From Bacillota bacterium (lineage in GTDB: Bacteria; Bacillota; Clostridia; Lachnospirales; Lachnospiraceae): 64,000 nt of DNA. The stretch covers positions 1 to 64,000 of the forward strand of contig JAFAFU010000051.1 in the NCBI GenBank assembly GCA_023423335.1, in the 5' to 3' direction. The first letter of the stretch is position 1. Each line of letters begins with the position of its first letter. Shown here one piece after another: positions 25,879 to 35,454 of the stretch. The notes beneath the pieces were generated by a model. It was not told where the DNA came from and ran no database searches. It worked only from the letters and a program-made list of their open reading frames with translations. A program made the position numbers and the translations under genes.

Positions 25879-26766
25879 TTAAGGAACCAGAACACAGTAT
25901 TTATCCAGCAGCCGGATCGGATGATAAGATAGCTTGGAGGTACGCAGACCTTCATCACCGACATCCTCTTCCCGGTTAATATATTTTACCTCAGGGGTAA
26001 TGGTATTCTTAGAGAATTCCCTGACGATCATCTGATAGGAACCTGGATATTCCCGGTTTGCCTTTTCAATATGGCAGTATAGGGTGTCCTTCACAATCTC
26101 ACCGATTGCCATGGCAACGATAGTTCCGTCCACTTCAATAAAGCCTCCGGGTAAATTAAACTGGATCAGATAAGGCAGGAGCTCCAGGGATCGGTTCAGC
26201 TCTTCTCTGGCCAGATCGGAATCCTTGGCGAAACGTACCTGATAATCCATCAGGAAGTCGATAATCCGGCTAAGGTTATCCTGGGTTATCTTCTCATAGC
26301 GGTATTCCGGATACAGCTTTTTAAATTTGTTGATATGGTTGCGCTGACCGCTGAAGCGGCGGCCTGCCATCTCAGCCAAATCCTCTGCAAGATATAAATA
26401 ATCGGCCCAGTCACGGTTTGGTGTTCCCGGAATTACTCCATGGAACCGGTCAGTTAATATGGACAGCCCTTCCTCCGGGACCGTACAAAACCACAGAGGA
26501 ATTTCCTTCTTCGCACAGTATTCCTTCAAGGCATCCATTGCCCTGTCGAGGGAGCCGCTTCCTACCGGAATGGTAAATGAAGTTCTCCCTAAAAATTTTA
26601 CCTTATACAAAATCATGTCATCAAAGATGGTATAGCTGGTATTATAAAAGTCGCGCCACATATACATAGCGCCGACGGTATAGTCCGATGTCCGGCTAAT
26701 CTTATATTTAAAATACTCGGCCGCCTTCATGATGTTATCTGCATTGATTGGTTCAAACGATAACAT
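25879..26766 (-). CDS. DUF2156 domain protein (GNAT-like, lysyl-transferase related)
   Basis: The 295-residue protein matches the DUF2156 family, a double GNAT-like fold related to the catalytic domain of phosphatidylglycerol lysyltransferase (MprF). Visible markers are RFSGQRNHINKFKKLYP and the C-terminal INREEDVGDEGLRTSKLSYHP. No membrane helices are present, so it lacks the flippase part of MprF. AGGAGG lies five bases before the ATG. It stands alone. The substrate is unknown; an aminoacyl or acyl transfer is inferred from the fold. Confidence 0.8.
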   Translation of the reverse strand: MLSFEPINADNIMKAAEYFKYKISRTSDYTVGAMYMWRDFYNTSYTIFDDMILYKVKFLGRTSFTIPVGSGSLDRAMDALKEYCAKKEIPLWFCTVPEEGLSILTDRFHGVIPGTPNRDWADYLYLAEDLAEMAGRRFSGQRNHINKFKKLYPEYRYEKITQDNLSRIIDFLMDYQVRFAKDSDLAREELNRSLELLPYLIQFNLPGGFIEVDGTIVAMAIGEIVKDTLYCHIEKANREYPGSYQMIVREFSKNTITPEVKYINREEDVGDEGLRTSKLSYHPIRLLDKYCVLVP

Positions 26767-26870
26767 AATTTCCTCCTGCTATTTTCTTGAGTAATAATCT
26801 CTACTATAACACAGGTGTATCTGTCTGTCCAGATACAGCCGATTGTCTGTTTATTATTTGATTCTTGGAC

Positions 26871-26899
26871 TTGTGCTATCCTTAATATGAAAATATAAT
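26871..26899 (+). promoter_or_regulatory. Promoter of the B12 radical SAM gene
   Basis: TTGTGC (26871-26876) and TATAAT (26894-26899) are 17 bases apart, 35 bases before the start codon. Confidence 0.55.
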
Positions 26900-26934
26900 A
26901 GGATATAGAAGAATATAGGAAGGGTCAGAATCAT

Positions 26935-28713
26935 ATGAAAATCGTACTGGCAGCAATTAATGCAAAATACATCCATTCTAATCTGGCTGTTTATTATCTG
27001 CGTACCTATGCAGCAATCTATAAGGAATATATCACCATTAGGGAGTTTACAATAAATAATTCTGCCGAGGAGATTCTCAAAGAGCTTTATACGGAAGAGG
27101 CGGATGTAATCGCTTTTTCCTGTTATATATGGAATATGAGTATGATATGGGAGCTGACCGATGTGCTGAAAAAGGTCCGGCCCGGGGTTAAGTTGTGGCT
27201 CGGCGGGCCGGAAGTGACCTATCACAGTCATGAGCTGCTTCGTTCCCGGAAGACTGTGGATGGGATTGTTATCGGAGAAGGGGAGCAGATATTCCTGGAG
27301 CTGATGGGGTACTATGTGGATGGGACGCGTAAGTTGGAAGAGATCTCCGGAATTGTATACCGGGACAGTGCCAGGCTTAAGCAGTACGGAGAATCCCCTA
27401 AAGCCGATACGGCCGGTATCTGCTGCTCCGAAGCGGAGGTTCTCTCAGGCAGGAAACCCCTGCCTATGGATGATATTTTGTTCCCTTATGAAGATTTGGA
27501 GCATCTGCAGAATAGAATCATATATTATGAAAGCAGCAGGGGATGCCCATATTCCTGCAGCTATTGCCTTTCCTCGGCGGACCGGGGCGTAAGGCTGCGC
27601 AGCCTCACGCTGGTAAAGAAGGAATTGCAGTTTTTTCTTGACCGGCGGGTGACACAGGTTAAATTCGTGGACCGTACCTTTAACTGCAACAAACAGCATG
27701 CCATAGGGATTTGGCAATATATCAGGGAGCATGATAACGGGATTACAAACTTCCATTTTGAGATAACCGCGGATATCCTGACAGAGGAGGAGCTGAATAT
27801 TCTCTCCTCTCTGCGGCCCGGACAGGTCCAACTGGAGATCGGTGTCCAGACGACAAATCCGGATACCATGGGGGCGATCCGGAGAAGGGTGAATTTTCAA
27901 AAGCTTTCGGAGAATGTGGAACGTATCCGTGCCGGGCATAATATCCACCAGCATCTGGACCTTATCGCCGGGCTGCCCCTGGAGAATCTGAGCTCCTTTA
28001 AAAAATCCTTTAACGATGTCTATCGTTTGAAACCGGATCAGCTGCAGCTTGGCTTCCTGAAGCTGTTGAAAGGCTCTCCGATGGAAAAGGACAGAGAAAA
28101 ATACGGTATCGTATGCAGGGAGACGCCTCCCTATGAGGTCCTTTTTACCGGCGCCCTCTCATTTGAGGAGCTTCTTAAACTTAAGGGGATCTGCGAAATG
28201 GTGGAGGTATATTACAACAGCGGACAGTTCGTAAGTACCATGGAGTATCTGGAGCATTTCTTTGAGTCTCCTGTGGAACTGTATGAGGCGCTTTCCATAT
28301 ATTACGAAGCGAAGGGGCACCGCCGGCTGGCGCATTCCAGAATGAGAAGGTATGAGATTCTAGTAGATTTTTATGGGGATATGGTGGTAGAATTAAATCC
28401 GGAGCATGACATTATCCCGGAAATAAAGCCGGACCGGGAGCTTTTTGCGGAGCTTCTGCTGTATGATATGTATCTCAGAGAGGATCTGAAGAGCAGACCA
28501 TATTTTGCGAAGGCTCCCCTGGGGCAAAAACGCCTGCGGGAAATCAGGGAAGCGTATCAATTAGGAAAGGAACCAATTCATGTGGAGCAATTTACCTATG
28601 ATATCCGCGGAGCTGCGGTAACAGGAAAACCGGTCAGGAGGGATCAGGAGATTATGTTCCGGTACGACCGTCGGGACCCAATCAGCTACTCCGCAGAGAC
28701 CACGGTGCTTTAA
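26935..28713 (+). CDS. B12-binding radical SAM protein with DUF4080-like C-terminus
   Basis: The 592-residue protein has an N-terminal cobalamin-binding Rossmann domain (residues 1-125, ending GLWLGGPEVTYHSH-like and IVIGEGEQIFLEL), then a radical SAM barrel with the Fe-S motif CPYSCSYC, and a C-terminal domain of about 200 residues. The B12 radical SAM family catalyses methylations and rearrangements; the substrate of this clade is unknown. AGGAAGGG lies about eight bases before the ATG. nth follows 49 bases after it, so the two may be cotranscribed. Confidence 0.88.
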   Translation: MKIVLAAINAKYIHSNLAVYYLRTYAAIYKEYITIREFTINNSAEEILKELYTEEADVIAFSCYIWNMSMIWELTDVLKKVRPGVKLWLGGPEVTYHSHELLRSRKTVDGIVIGEGEQIFLELMGYYVDGTRKLEEISGIVYRDSARLKQYGESPKADTAGICCSEAEVLSGRKPLPMDDILFPYEDLEHLQNRIIYYESSRGCPYSCSYCLSSADRGVRLRSLTLVKKELQFFLDRRVTQVKFVDRTFNCNKQHAIGIWQYIREHDNGITNFHFEITADILTEEELNILSSLRPGQVQLEIGVQTTNPDTMGAIRRRVNFQKLSENVERIRAGHNIHQHLDLIAGLPLENLSSFKKSFNDVYRLKPDQLQLGFLKLLKGSPMEKDREKYGIVCRETPPYEVLFTGALSFEELLKLKGICEMVEVYYNSGQFVSTMEYLEHFFESPVELYEALSIYYEAKGHRRLAHSRMRRYEILVDFYGDMVVELNPEHDIIPEIKPDRELFAELLLYDMYLREDLKSRPYFAKAPLGQKRLREIREAYQLGKEPIHVEQFTYDIRGAAVTGKPVRRDQEIMFRYDRRDPISYSAETTVL

Positions 28714-28762
28714 CCGGTATTTACCGGAGCATATCTGCTGTACAGAGGAAAGGAAGGAACGC

Positions 28763-29485
28763 ATGACAAAAAGGAAATTAACAGCCGGGGAGAAGGAGAG
28801 AATACAGAATATCCTTCTGGCCCTGGGGAAGGAATACGGGACGGACTACCGGTGTTTTCTCAATTATGAAACGCCCTGGCAGCTGTTGATAGCAACCATC
28901 CTAAGTGCACAATGCACGGACGAGAGAGTAAATCAGGTAACGGCGGAGCTGTTCCGTAAATATAAAAGCCTGGAAGACTTTGCAGGCGCGGATGTAAGAG
29001 AACTGGAAAAGGACATCCATTCCACCGGCTTTTTTCGAAATAAGGCAAAGAACATTATCGAGTGTGCAACCCGGTTAGTGACAGAATTTCAAGGGGAAGT
29101 GCCAAGGGACATCGAGGACCTTACCAGTTTGGCAGGAGTGGGAAGAAAGACAGCGAATGTCATCCGGGGTAATATATACCATGAAGCCAGCATCGTGGTT
29201 GATACCCATGTGAAGAGAATCTCCAACCGGCTTGGCTTTACCGTGGAAGAGGACCCGGTTAAAATCGAGTTTGATCTGATGAAGATATTACCTAAGGAGC
29301 AATGGATTCTATATAATATCCAGATTATAACTCTGGGGCGAAGCCTGTGTACTGCCAGGAATCCCAAGTGCAATGCCTGCTTCTTAAGAGAATATTGTAA
29401 ATATGCATCGGAAGAAGAGAAGCGCTCGTCTAATCCCAGAGGTAAAAATGTGGGGAACGCTTTAAAGACCAGAAAAAAATCTTGA
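28763..29485 (+). CDS. nth: Endonuclease III
   Basis: Nth is a base-excision glycosylase/AP lyase for oxidised pyrimidines. The helix-hairpin-helix LAGVGRKTANVIRGN holds the catalytic Lys, VDTHVKRISNRLG the catalytic Asp, and the C-terminal Fe-S cluster is CTARNPKCNACFLREYC (C-x6-C-x2-C-x5-C). The protein is 240 residues, about 25 longer than the E. coli enzyme because of a basic C-terminal tail. AAAGGAAGG precedes the ATG. Confidence 0.96.
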   Translation: MTKRKLTAGEKERIQNILLALGKEYGTDYRCFLNYETPWQLLIATILSAQCTDERVNQVTAELFRKYKSLEDFAGADVRELEKDIHSTGFFRNKAKNIIECATRLVTEFQGEVPRDIEDLTSLAGVGRKTANVIRGNIYHEASIVVDTHVKRISNRLGFTVEEDPVKIEFDLMKILPKEQWILYNIQIITLGRSLCTARNPKCNACFLREYCKYASEEEKRSSNPRGKNVGNALKTRKKS

Positions 29486-29611
29486 TTGATCAAGTAAAAT
29501 AGACTAGAATACTAGTACAGCTTCTGATATGGAACGCATATACCATAAGAAAGTTTCACGAAGCGCATGCCCGGACAGAATAGGATAATGGTCTCTGGTT
29601 ATAATAATATT

Positions 29612-30232
29612 TCAAGGGTTCTTGATCCGAAGTAATTCTTTCGACAGCAGATCTTTCCGATTAATCTTTGTAAGGGAAAGAGCATCGAGCAAAGGATCAA
29701 TTTTTTCGGGAGTATTTTGTTCCATATAGATTTCAGCTAAAAGCCGATAGGTTTTTCTGACATCGGTCAGGCACGTGACGGCGTACTCAAGAACCGGCAC
29801 AGCTTCCTCAGAAAAGCCGAGACCATATAAACGTTCTCCCCATTTCTGGAGGATACTGACTAATACGGTATAATTATTATCATATTCTGATAAGAGATTG
29901 ATGTTGGAAGCGCCATACTTTATTTTCAGATCCGTATTTGTGAGACCGGTCAGATTAAGTATTTTCTTTGAGGATATACTTAGGATGGTATCACGGTAGG
30001 AATTGACGGTTGCATCCTTATGATCCGACATCGGAAGCTTCTCAAGAGGAATGGTGATATAATCCAGGTCCGAGATATCAGTTTTGCGGGTCAGATTGGC
30101 CTGCTTCTCCCGTTCCCAGAAAAGCTTGGTGCTTTTCCTTGACAAACGGCTGTTTTTACGGATTTCATACTGCAGCCATACAGCAAATATAATAAGGACA
30201 CTGAAATAAACAAATATCTGCATAGATTTCAC
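29612..30232 (-). CDS. Membrane-anchored protein of unknown function, TPR-like C-terminus
   Basis: The 206-residue protein starts with a hydrophobic helix (VYFSVLIIFAVWLQYEI) followed by a basic and polar region. The last 90 residues are helical and read like tetratricopeptide repeats (AVPVLEYAVTCLTDVRKTYRLLAEIYMEQ). I do not recognise a named family. The start is GTG 30232, four bases after GGAAGG, or ATG 30223. It is divergent from a 35-residue small gene. Confidence 0.65.
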   Translation of the reverse strand: MKSMQIFVYFSVLIIFAVWLQYEIRKNSRLSRKSTKLFWEREKQANLTRKTDISDLDYITIPLEKLPMSDHKDATVNSYRDTILSISSKKILNLTGLTNTDLKIKYGASNINLLSEYDNNYTVLVSILQKWGERLYGLGFSEEAVPVLEYAVTCLTDVRKTYRLLAEIYMEQNTPEKIDPLLDALSLTKINRKDLLSKELLRIKNP

Positions 30233-30270
30233 TCAGCCTTCCAAAATAATAACAAAAAGAGGTGATAAGC

Positions 30271-30378
30271 ATGTTTAATTTCCACAATAAGAAAACAAGG
30301 ACAATTATTTCGAGGATTATTATTATCTTATTGATACTTGCGATGGTGGTACCTACTGCATTCAGCTTATTTTACTAA
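30271..30378 (+). CDS. 35-residue single-helix membrane peptide
   Basis: ATG 30271 follows GAGGTG by seven bases and the frame ends in TAA at 30378. The peptide has a basic N-terminus (MFNFHNKKTRT) and one membrane helix (IISRIIIILLILAMVVPTAF). The charge pattern and strong ribosome site argue for a real gene. It resembles in design the tiny membrane proteins such as Prli42 of other Firmicutes, but I cannot claim homology. It lies 186 bases before the VanW gene, which has its own promoter. Confidence 0.6.
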   Translation: MFNFHNKKTRTIISRIIIILLILAMVVPTAFSLFY

Positions 30379-30466
30379 TAATGATTTTCGCTCACAGAAG
30401 AGTTCTTAGAGAATTACTATTAATATACATAATGCAAGTACAAAAGTCAATTGCTGAAAGAATAGC

Positions 30467-30494
30467 TTGAATAATTAATCTTTTATGCTACAAT
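30467..30494 (+). promoter_or_regulatory. Promoter of the VanW-family gene
   Basis: TTGAAT (30467-30472) and TACAAT (30489-30494) are 16 bases apart, and TGC before the -10 makes it an extended -10 promoter. Confidence 0.65.
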
Positions 30495-30563
30495 AGGAAG
30501 AAGTTACATAAAAATACCAAAATAATATGACATAAACTAGGCAAACAAGAAGGAGGATGAATA

Positions 30564-32117
30564 ATGGGCAGAAGGAGAATTTACTTATCCGCGATATTAT
30601 TATTGTCGATTTTCCTGGTATTTAAGGGAAACGCTGATTATGCATCTGCTGAAGAGAATGGTAGAATTACAAAGGGTGTATTCATAGATTCCGTTGACAT
30701 AAGCGGTATGACCGAGAAAGAAGCTAAGGAAGCGGTTGACAGCTTCATGGAGAATTTAAGAAGCAAGGGTATCGCGATCATAGTTGGTGAGAATACCATT
30801 TTTACAACTCTGGGTGAAGCGGGGTATACCTATGAAGCAAATGATTATATCCATCAGGCCCTGTCTTTAGGTACTGCAGGGAACCTGATAAAACGCTATA
30901 AGGATCTTAAGGATGTTGAACAGGGAAGCATAATTTTCCCCCTTACTTTTAAAATTGATGAGAACAGCTTACGGGAGCTGATTGAAACAAAGGTTGGCGC
31001 ATATAATATTGAGCCTGTTAATGCGACGGTTTCAAGAAAAAACGGCAGCTTTGTTTATACGGACCATATCGTTGGAAGCAGGGTGGATGTAGATGCAACG
31101 GTAAATATCATTAAGGATGCCATATTTAACAACTGGAACCGCCTGGATCTTGTGCTGGATGCTGTAATGGTCGAAGTTCTTCCCGTCTATACCAGAGATA
31201 TCGTAGAAAAATGCAACACGCTTCTGGGGACCTTTACCACGGAGTACACCAGTTCTGCGGAAGGCCGAGCCGCTAACCTGGCCAATGGTGCAAGACTGAT
31301 TAACAATACCGTGTTATATCCGGGTGAGATTTTTTCCGGTTATGAATATCTTACACCGTTTACGGTTGCCAACGGATATTATGAAGCCGGTGCATATTCG
31401 CAGGGTAAGGTGATCGACAGTATCGGCGGCGGAGCCTGCCAGGTAACAACGACCCTCTATAATGCCATCCTGTATGCAGAGCTGGAGATCGTTGAGAGAT
31501 TTCCTCATTCCATGACAATCAGCTATGTGAATTTATCCAGGGATGCTGCCATTGCAGGAACCTATAAGGATTTGAAATTCAGGAATAATACGGATGTTCC
31601 GGTACTGATTGAAGCAAAAACGAAGGACAGAAGAATTACTTTTAATATCTGGGGCCATGAAACCAGGGATACCCAGGACAGAAGAGTGGAATTCGAAACG
31701 GTGGTATTAAGCGAGACAAAGCCGCCGGCGGATGTTATCGAAAAGGATCCGACCCAGCCGACCACTTACCAGAAGGTAACCCAGGCTGCCCATACCGGTT
31801 ATAAGGCAGAGCTATATAAGGTGGTCTATGTTAAGGACAAAGAAATCAGCAGAACTCTGGTCAATAAGAGCACCTATGCCGCCGAGCCCAGATATATTAC
31901 TATCGGTACAAAGGTAGTGAAGGAAGATAAAAAACCGGATAAACCAAAGGATAAAGACCCGAAGGATGAAAAACCGAAGGAGGAGCCGGATCAGCCTTCG
32001 GATAACCAGGATGAGGATCAGCCTGTGGAACAGGACAATAGAACAAATCCGGAGGGGCAGCTTCAGGGGGAGATCTATTGGGACCCGATGTGGGATGAGG
32101 AAGTTGTTCTGGAATAA
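30564..32117 (+). CDS. VanW-family secreted/anchored protein
   Basis: The 517-residue protein has an N-terminal signal/anchor (LSAILLLSIFLVFKGNADYASA), a peptidoglycan-binding-4 type domain (FIDSVDISGMTEKEAKEAV and following), then the VanW core (NARLINNTVLYPGEIFSGYEY-like and IGGGACQVTTTLYNAILYAELE, RFPHSM). The last 80 residues are Pro/Lys/Asp-rich low complexity (KPDKPKDKDPKDEKPKEE). VanW proteins are cell-wall-associated and of uncertain activity; the link with vancomycin is historical. It may be cotranscribed with the HypE-like gene 20 bases downstream. Confidence 0.88.
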   Translation: MGRRRIYLSAILLLSIFLVFKGNADYASAEENGRITKGVFIDSVDISGMTEKEAKEAVDSFMENLRSKGIAIIVGENTIFTTLGEAGYTYEANDYIHQALSLGTAGNLIKRYKDLKDVEQGSIIFPLTFKIDENSLRELIETKVGAYNIEPVNATVSRKNGSFVYTDHIVGSRVDVDATVNIIKDAIFNNWNRLDLVLDAVMVEVLPVYTRDIVEKCNTLLGTFTTEYTSSAEGRAANLANGARLINNTVLYPGEIFSGYEYLTPFTVANGYYEAGAYSQGKVIDSIGGGACQVTTTLYNAILYAELEIVERFPHSMTISYVNLSRDAAIAGTYKDLKFRNNTDVPVLIEAKTKDRRITFNIWGHETRDTQDRRVEFETVVLSETKPPADVIEKDPTQPTTYQKVTQAAHTGYKAELYKVVYVKDKEISRTLVNKSTYAAEPRYITIGTKVVKEDKKPDKPKDKDPKDEKPKEEPDQPSDNQDEDQPVEQDNRTNPEGQLQGEIYWDPMWDEEVVLE

Positions 32118-32137
32118 AGAGTAATTGGAGTTAGCAT

Positions 32138-33121
32138 ATGCATGTAGGAAAAGTACCTGAAACAGTCCTTAAGAGGTCTGTACTTAAGCAAATAGGGCAC
32201 CGGAGAGAGGAAGTACTGGTCGGTCCTGCCATCGGAGAGGACTGCAGCGTTCTTACCATCGGAGAGGATGAAGTACTGGTCATTTCTACGGATCCCATTA
32301 CAGGAGCCATTAAGGATATCGGTACGCTGGCTGTTCATATTACAGCGAATGATATCGCGTCGAATGGTGCAGAGGTAATCGGTATGATGCTTACCATCCT
32401 GCTGCCGGAGGGTACGCAGGAGCAGGAGCTTAAGGCAATGATGAAAGACATCGAAGCGGTCTGCCAGAGATTAAATATCGAGGTCATCGGCGGGCACACA
32501 GAGGTTACAAGAGCAGTGACCCAACCTATCGTAACCGTAGCCGGAGTCGGAAAGATGAAGCGGGCTATGATGATTAAGACCGCCGGAGCGAAGCCCGGTC
32601 AGGAAATAGTAATGACAAAGTGGGCCGGATTGGAAGGCACTGCCATCATTGCATCCGAAAAGGAAGCCGAACTGCTTACGAAGTATTCCGCCAGCTTTAT
32701 TGAGGGCGCCAAAAAACTGATCGACCATATCTCTGTTGTTCCGGAGGCGATGATTGCACGGGAGATTGGAGTAACCTCCATGCATGATGTCACAGAAGGC
32801 GGAATCTTCGGTGCTCTGTGGGAGATTGGTGCGGCTTCAAAAGTGGGCCTGGAGGTTGATCTGAGGAAGATCCTGCTGAAACAGGAGACGGTAGAAATCT
32901 GCGAGTTTTATGATCTTAATCCCTATATGCTGATTTCCAGCGGCTGCATGCTGATCATAACCGATCAGGGGAATCTGCTGGTCGACCGCTTAAAGGCAGA
33001 GGGAATCCCGGCAGCAGTCATAGGATATATGAAGGAAGGCAATGACCGCATAATCATCAATAATGATGAGAGACGATTTTTGGAGCCGCCAAAGGCGGAT
33101 GAGTTATATAAAGTGATTTAG
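32138..33121 (+). CDS. AIR synthase-related protein, HypE/SelD-like ATPase fold
   Basis: The 327-residue protein has a PurM-type ATP-binding fold: GPAIGEDCSVL, VISTDPITGA, HITANDIASNGAEVIGM and GGHTEVT. It resembles HypE (hydrogenase maturation), but no other hyp gene lies nearby and the C-terminal catalytic Cys tail of HypE is absent (the protein ends PPKADELYKVI). It is therefore better called an uncharacterised AIR-synthase family protein. The start is ATG 32138 with a weak GGAG about ten bases upstream. Confidence 0.8.
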   Translation: MHVGKVPETVLKRSVLKQIGHRREEVLVGPAIGEDCSVLTIGEDEVLVISTDPITGAIKDIGTLAVHITANDIASNGAEVIGMMLTILLPEGTQEQELKAMMKDIEAVCQRLNIEVIGGHTEVTRAVTQPIVTVAGVGKMKRAMMIKTAGAKPGQEIVMTKWAGLEGTAIIASEKEAELLTKYSASFIEGAKKLIDHISVVPEAMIAREIGVTSMHDVTEGGIFGALWEIGAASKVGLEVDLRKILLKQETVEICEFYDLNPYMLISSGCMLIITDQGNLLVDRLKAEGIPAAVIGYMKEGNDRIIINNDERRFLEPPKADELYKVI

Positions 33122-33187
33122 GCAGGATATCAAGTACTTATTAACAGCCCAGAGCTTGCCAAACTTAAAGGAGGCAAAGTTATTAAT

Positions 33188-33670
33188 ATGAGAGAGCAAA
33201 TCTTAACAGCAATTGATAAGAACAGCAGGCTGACAGCGTCTGATCTGGCAATCATGCTTGGCTCCACTGAGGAAGAGATCACTGCAGTCATTAAACAAAT
33301 GGAAGAGGAAACTGTTATCTGCGGATATCCGACACTGATCAATTGGGATAAAGTACATTGCGAGAGAGTAACCGCACTAATCGAGGTAAAGGTTACACCC
33401 CAGAGAGGGTTAGGCTTTGATAAGATTGCGGAACGTATCTATCAGTTTGATGAGGTACAGTCCGTATATCTGATGTCCGGCGGCTTTGATCTGACAGTCA
33501 TTATTGAGGGGAAAACGATGAGAGAGGTGGCCTCCTTTGTATCTGAAAAGCTGGCGCCGATGGAGGCCATATTAAGTACGGCGACTCATTTTGTTCTGAA
33601 GAAATACAAGGAGCATGGTCTGCCCCTTGTTCAAACCAAACAGGATGAAAGGATGTTGATTACCCCTTGA
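33188..33670 (+). CDS. Lrp/AsnC-family transcriptional regulator
   Basis: The 160-residue protein has an N-terminal winged helix (ILTAIDKNSRLTASDLAIMLG) and a C-terminal RAM ligand domain (VTALIEVKVTPQRGLGFDKIAERI, VQSVYLMSGGFDLTVIIEG). Lrp proteins respond to amino acids. The stop overlaps the TTG start of the aminotransferase (TTGA), so translation is coupled and the regulator may control that enzyme. AAAGGAGG lies 12 bases upstream of ATG 33188. Confidence 0.92.
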   Translation: MREQILTAIDKNSRLTASDLAIMLGSTEEEITAVIKQMEEETVICGYPTLINWDKVHCERVTALIEVKVTPQRGLGFDKIAERIYQFDEVQSVYLMSGGFDLTVIIEGKTMREVASFVSEKLAPMEAILSTATHFVLKKYKEHGLPLVQTKQDERMLITP

Positions 33671-34836
33671 GAAACCCACTGGCAAAGACAGTCGCAGAGA
33701 TTAAACCCTCCGGTATCCGGAAGTTTTTTGATATTGTAAGCGAGATGAAGGACGCTATTTCCCTGGGAGTTGGCGAACCTGATTTTGATACGCCCTGGCA
33801 TATACGAGAAGAAGGGATTTATTCCCTTGAAAAGGGCAGAACCTTCTATACGTCGAATGCCGGACTGAAGGAATTGAAGCTGGAAATCTGCAAATATCTA
33901 AAAAGAAGATTTGACCTGGATTATAGCTATGATCTGGAAACCATGGTTACCGTTGGAGGCAGTGAGGCAATCGACATTGCCCTTCGTGCAATGCTGGAGC
34001 CCGGAGATGAGGTTTTAGTTCCTCAGCCCTGCTATGTTTCTTACCATCCCTGCACCATTCTTGCCGGCGGCGTACCCATTGTCATTGAGTTAAAGGGAGA
34101 GAATGAGTTTAAACTGACCAGAAAACAATTAATGGATGCCATTACAGATCGGACGAAGGTATTAATTCTTGCTTTCCCGAATAATCCGACCGGTGCCATA
34201 ATGACTTATGAGGATTTGAAGGATATTGTGGATGTTATCCTTGAAAAAGATATTTTTGTAATTTCAGATGAGATATATTCTGAACTGACCTATGGGAGAA
34301 AACATGTATCCATCGCCTCCTTCCCCGGAATGAAGGAGCGTACGGTCGTCATCAACGGTTTTTCAAAGTCCTATGCGATGACCGGCTGGAGACTGGGATA
34401 TGCCTGTGGACCGGCTATCATTATAGAGCAAATGATTAAGATCCATCAATTCGCCATCATGTGCGCACCGACAACCAGCCAGTATGCAGGTATCGAGGCG
34501 GTAAAAAATGGTGATCCGGATGTGGAAATGATGCGTGATGCCTACGATAAGCGCCGGAGGTTTGTCGTTCATGCGTTCCGCCGTATGGGCCTTGCCTGCT
34601 TTGAGCCTTTTGGGGCATTTTATGTATTTCCATGCATCAAAAGCCTGGGCATGACGTCAGATGAATTCGCTACCAGGCTGTTGAAGGAAGAGAAGGTTGC
34701 GGTTGTTCCCGGAACCGCTTTCGGAGATTGCGGAGAAGGTTATCTCAGAGTTTCATACGCATATTCCATTGAGAATCTCAAGATTGCATTGGAAAGAATA
34801 GAGAAATTTGTTGATAAATACACGAAGAATAACTAA
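33667..34836 (+). CDS. Pyridoxal-phosphate aminotransferase, class I/II
   Basis: The 389-residue enzyme is fold-type I. PLP-binding Lys lies in INGFSKSYAMTGWRLGY, with FPNNPTGA, VISDEIYSELTYG and the C-terminal LRVSYAYS holding the substrate Arg. It resembles the AspC/PatA-like group that acts on aspartate or aromatic amino acids; specificity cannot be read. Translation starts at TTG 33667, overlapping the regulator's TGA stop. Its coupling to an Lrp regulator is a common Clostridia arrangement. Confidence 0.92.
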   Translation: MRNPLAKTVAEIKPSGIRKFFDIVSEMKDAISLGVGEPDFDTPWHIREEGIYSLEKGRTFYTSNAGLKELKLEICKYLKRRFDLDYSYDLETMVTVGGSEAIDIALRAMLEPGDEVLVPQPCYVSYHPCTILAGGVPIVIELKGENEFKLTRKQLMDAITDRTKVLILAFPNNPTGAIMTYEDLKDIVDVILEKDIFVISDEIYSELTYGRKHVSIASFPGMKERTVVINGFSKSYAMTGWRLGYACGPAIIIEQMIKIHQFAIMCAPTTSQYAGIEAVKNGDPDVEMMRDAYDKRRRFVVHAFRRMGLACFEPFGAFYVFPCIKSLGMTSDEFATRLLKEEKVAVVPGTAFGDCGEGYLRVSYAYSIENLKIALERIEKFVDKYTKNN

Positions 34837-34900
34837 TTTAGTTGAATTTAACATGATATCTGTGTTAAAATGCTAGCAGGATACATAGGAGGTAACGTAC

Positions 34901-35371
34901 GTGGCGACAATGAATGTAGATCACATAAATCCTTTTTTGATGGCATCAACGAAGATATTGAAAGAGATGTGCTTTGTTGATGCAAAGATAGGAAAGCCAT
35001 ATGTTAAGGACCCGGTATTTTTAGATAATACGCTGGTAATCCTGATTGGTTTTACCGGAGAAATGAAGGGACAGGTTATGATAGCCTTTGAGCATAATAT
35101 CGCATGTGATATTGCCTCAAAAATGATTATGATGCCGATTACTCAAATGGATGAATTTGCACGGAGTGCAATATGTGAGTTGGGGAACATGATACTCGGT
35201 AATACTGCGACAATATTCTCTACAAAGGGAATCGAGATAGATATTACTCCACCGACGGTCGGAAGCGGAACGATGTCCTTCACCTATAATTATGCAAGGA
35301 ACATCTGTATTCCCCTGGAATATGAAGAGAACAAAAAAATCGAGATTAATGTTGCGATAAAGGGTGATTAA
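34901..35371 (+). CDS. cheX: CheX-family chemotaxis phosphatase
   Basis: The 156-residue protein matches CheX, which dephosphorylates CheY-P. The catalytic ExxN motif is visible in AICELGNMILGN, after the beta-rich MKGQVMIAFEHNIAC segment; the second half has the mirrored fold. Start is GTG 34901, seven bases after AGGAGGT. No other chemotaxis gene is in the window, so it acts in trans or serves another response regulator. A terminator stem overlaps its stop codon. Confidence 0.85.
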   Translation: MATMNVDHINPFLMASTKILKEMCFVDAKIGKPYVKDPVFLDNTLVILIGFTGEMKGQVMIAFEHNIACDIASKMIMMPITQMDEFARSAICELGNMILGNTATIFSTKGIEIDITPPTVGSGTMSFTYNYARNICIPLEYEENKKIEINVAIKGD

Positions 35372-35383
35372 TTCACCTTTTTT
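35363..35383 (+). terminator. Terminator overlapping the cheX stop
   Basis: GGTGA (35363-35367) pairs with TCACC (35373-35377), then six T. The stem includes the stop codon at 35369-35371. Confidence 0.65.
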
Positions 35384-35454
35384 CATTGTGCAGACAAATG
35401 TCAGGTTTTTGCTTAAAATACCAGAGTTTACGAGAAGGAAAGGATTGTTTTCAT

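Noticed and set aside
32138..33121. hypE as a gene name
   Set aside because: The fold fits, but the usual C-terminal Cys tail and any hyp neighbours are absent, so only a family-level call is given.
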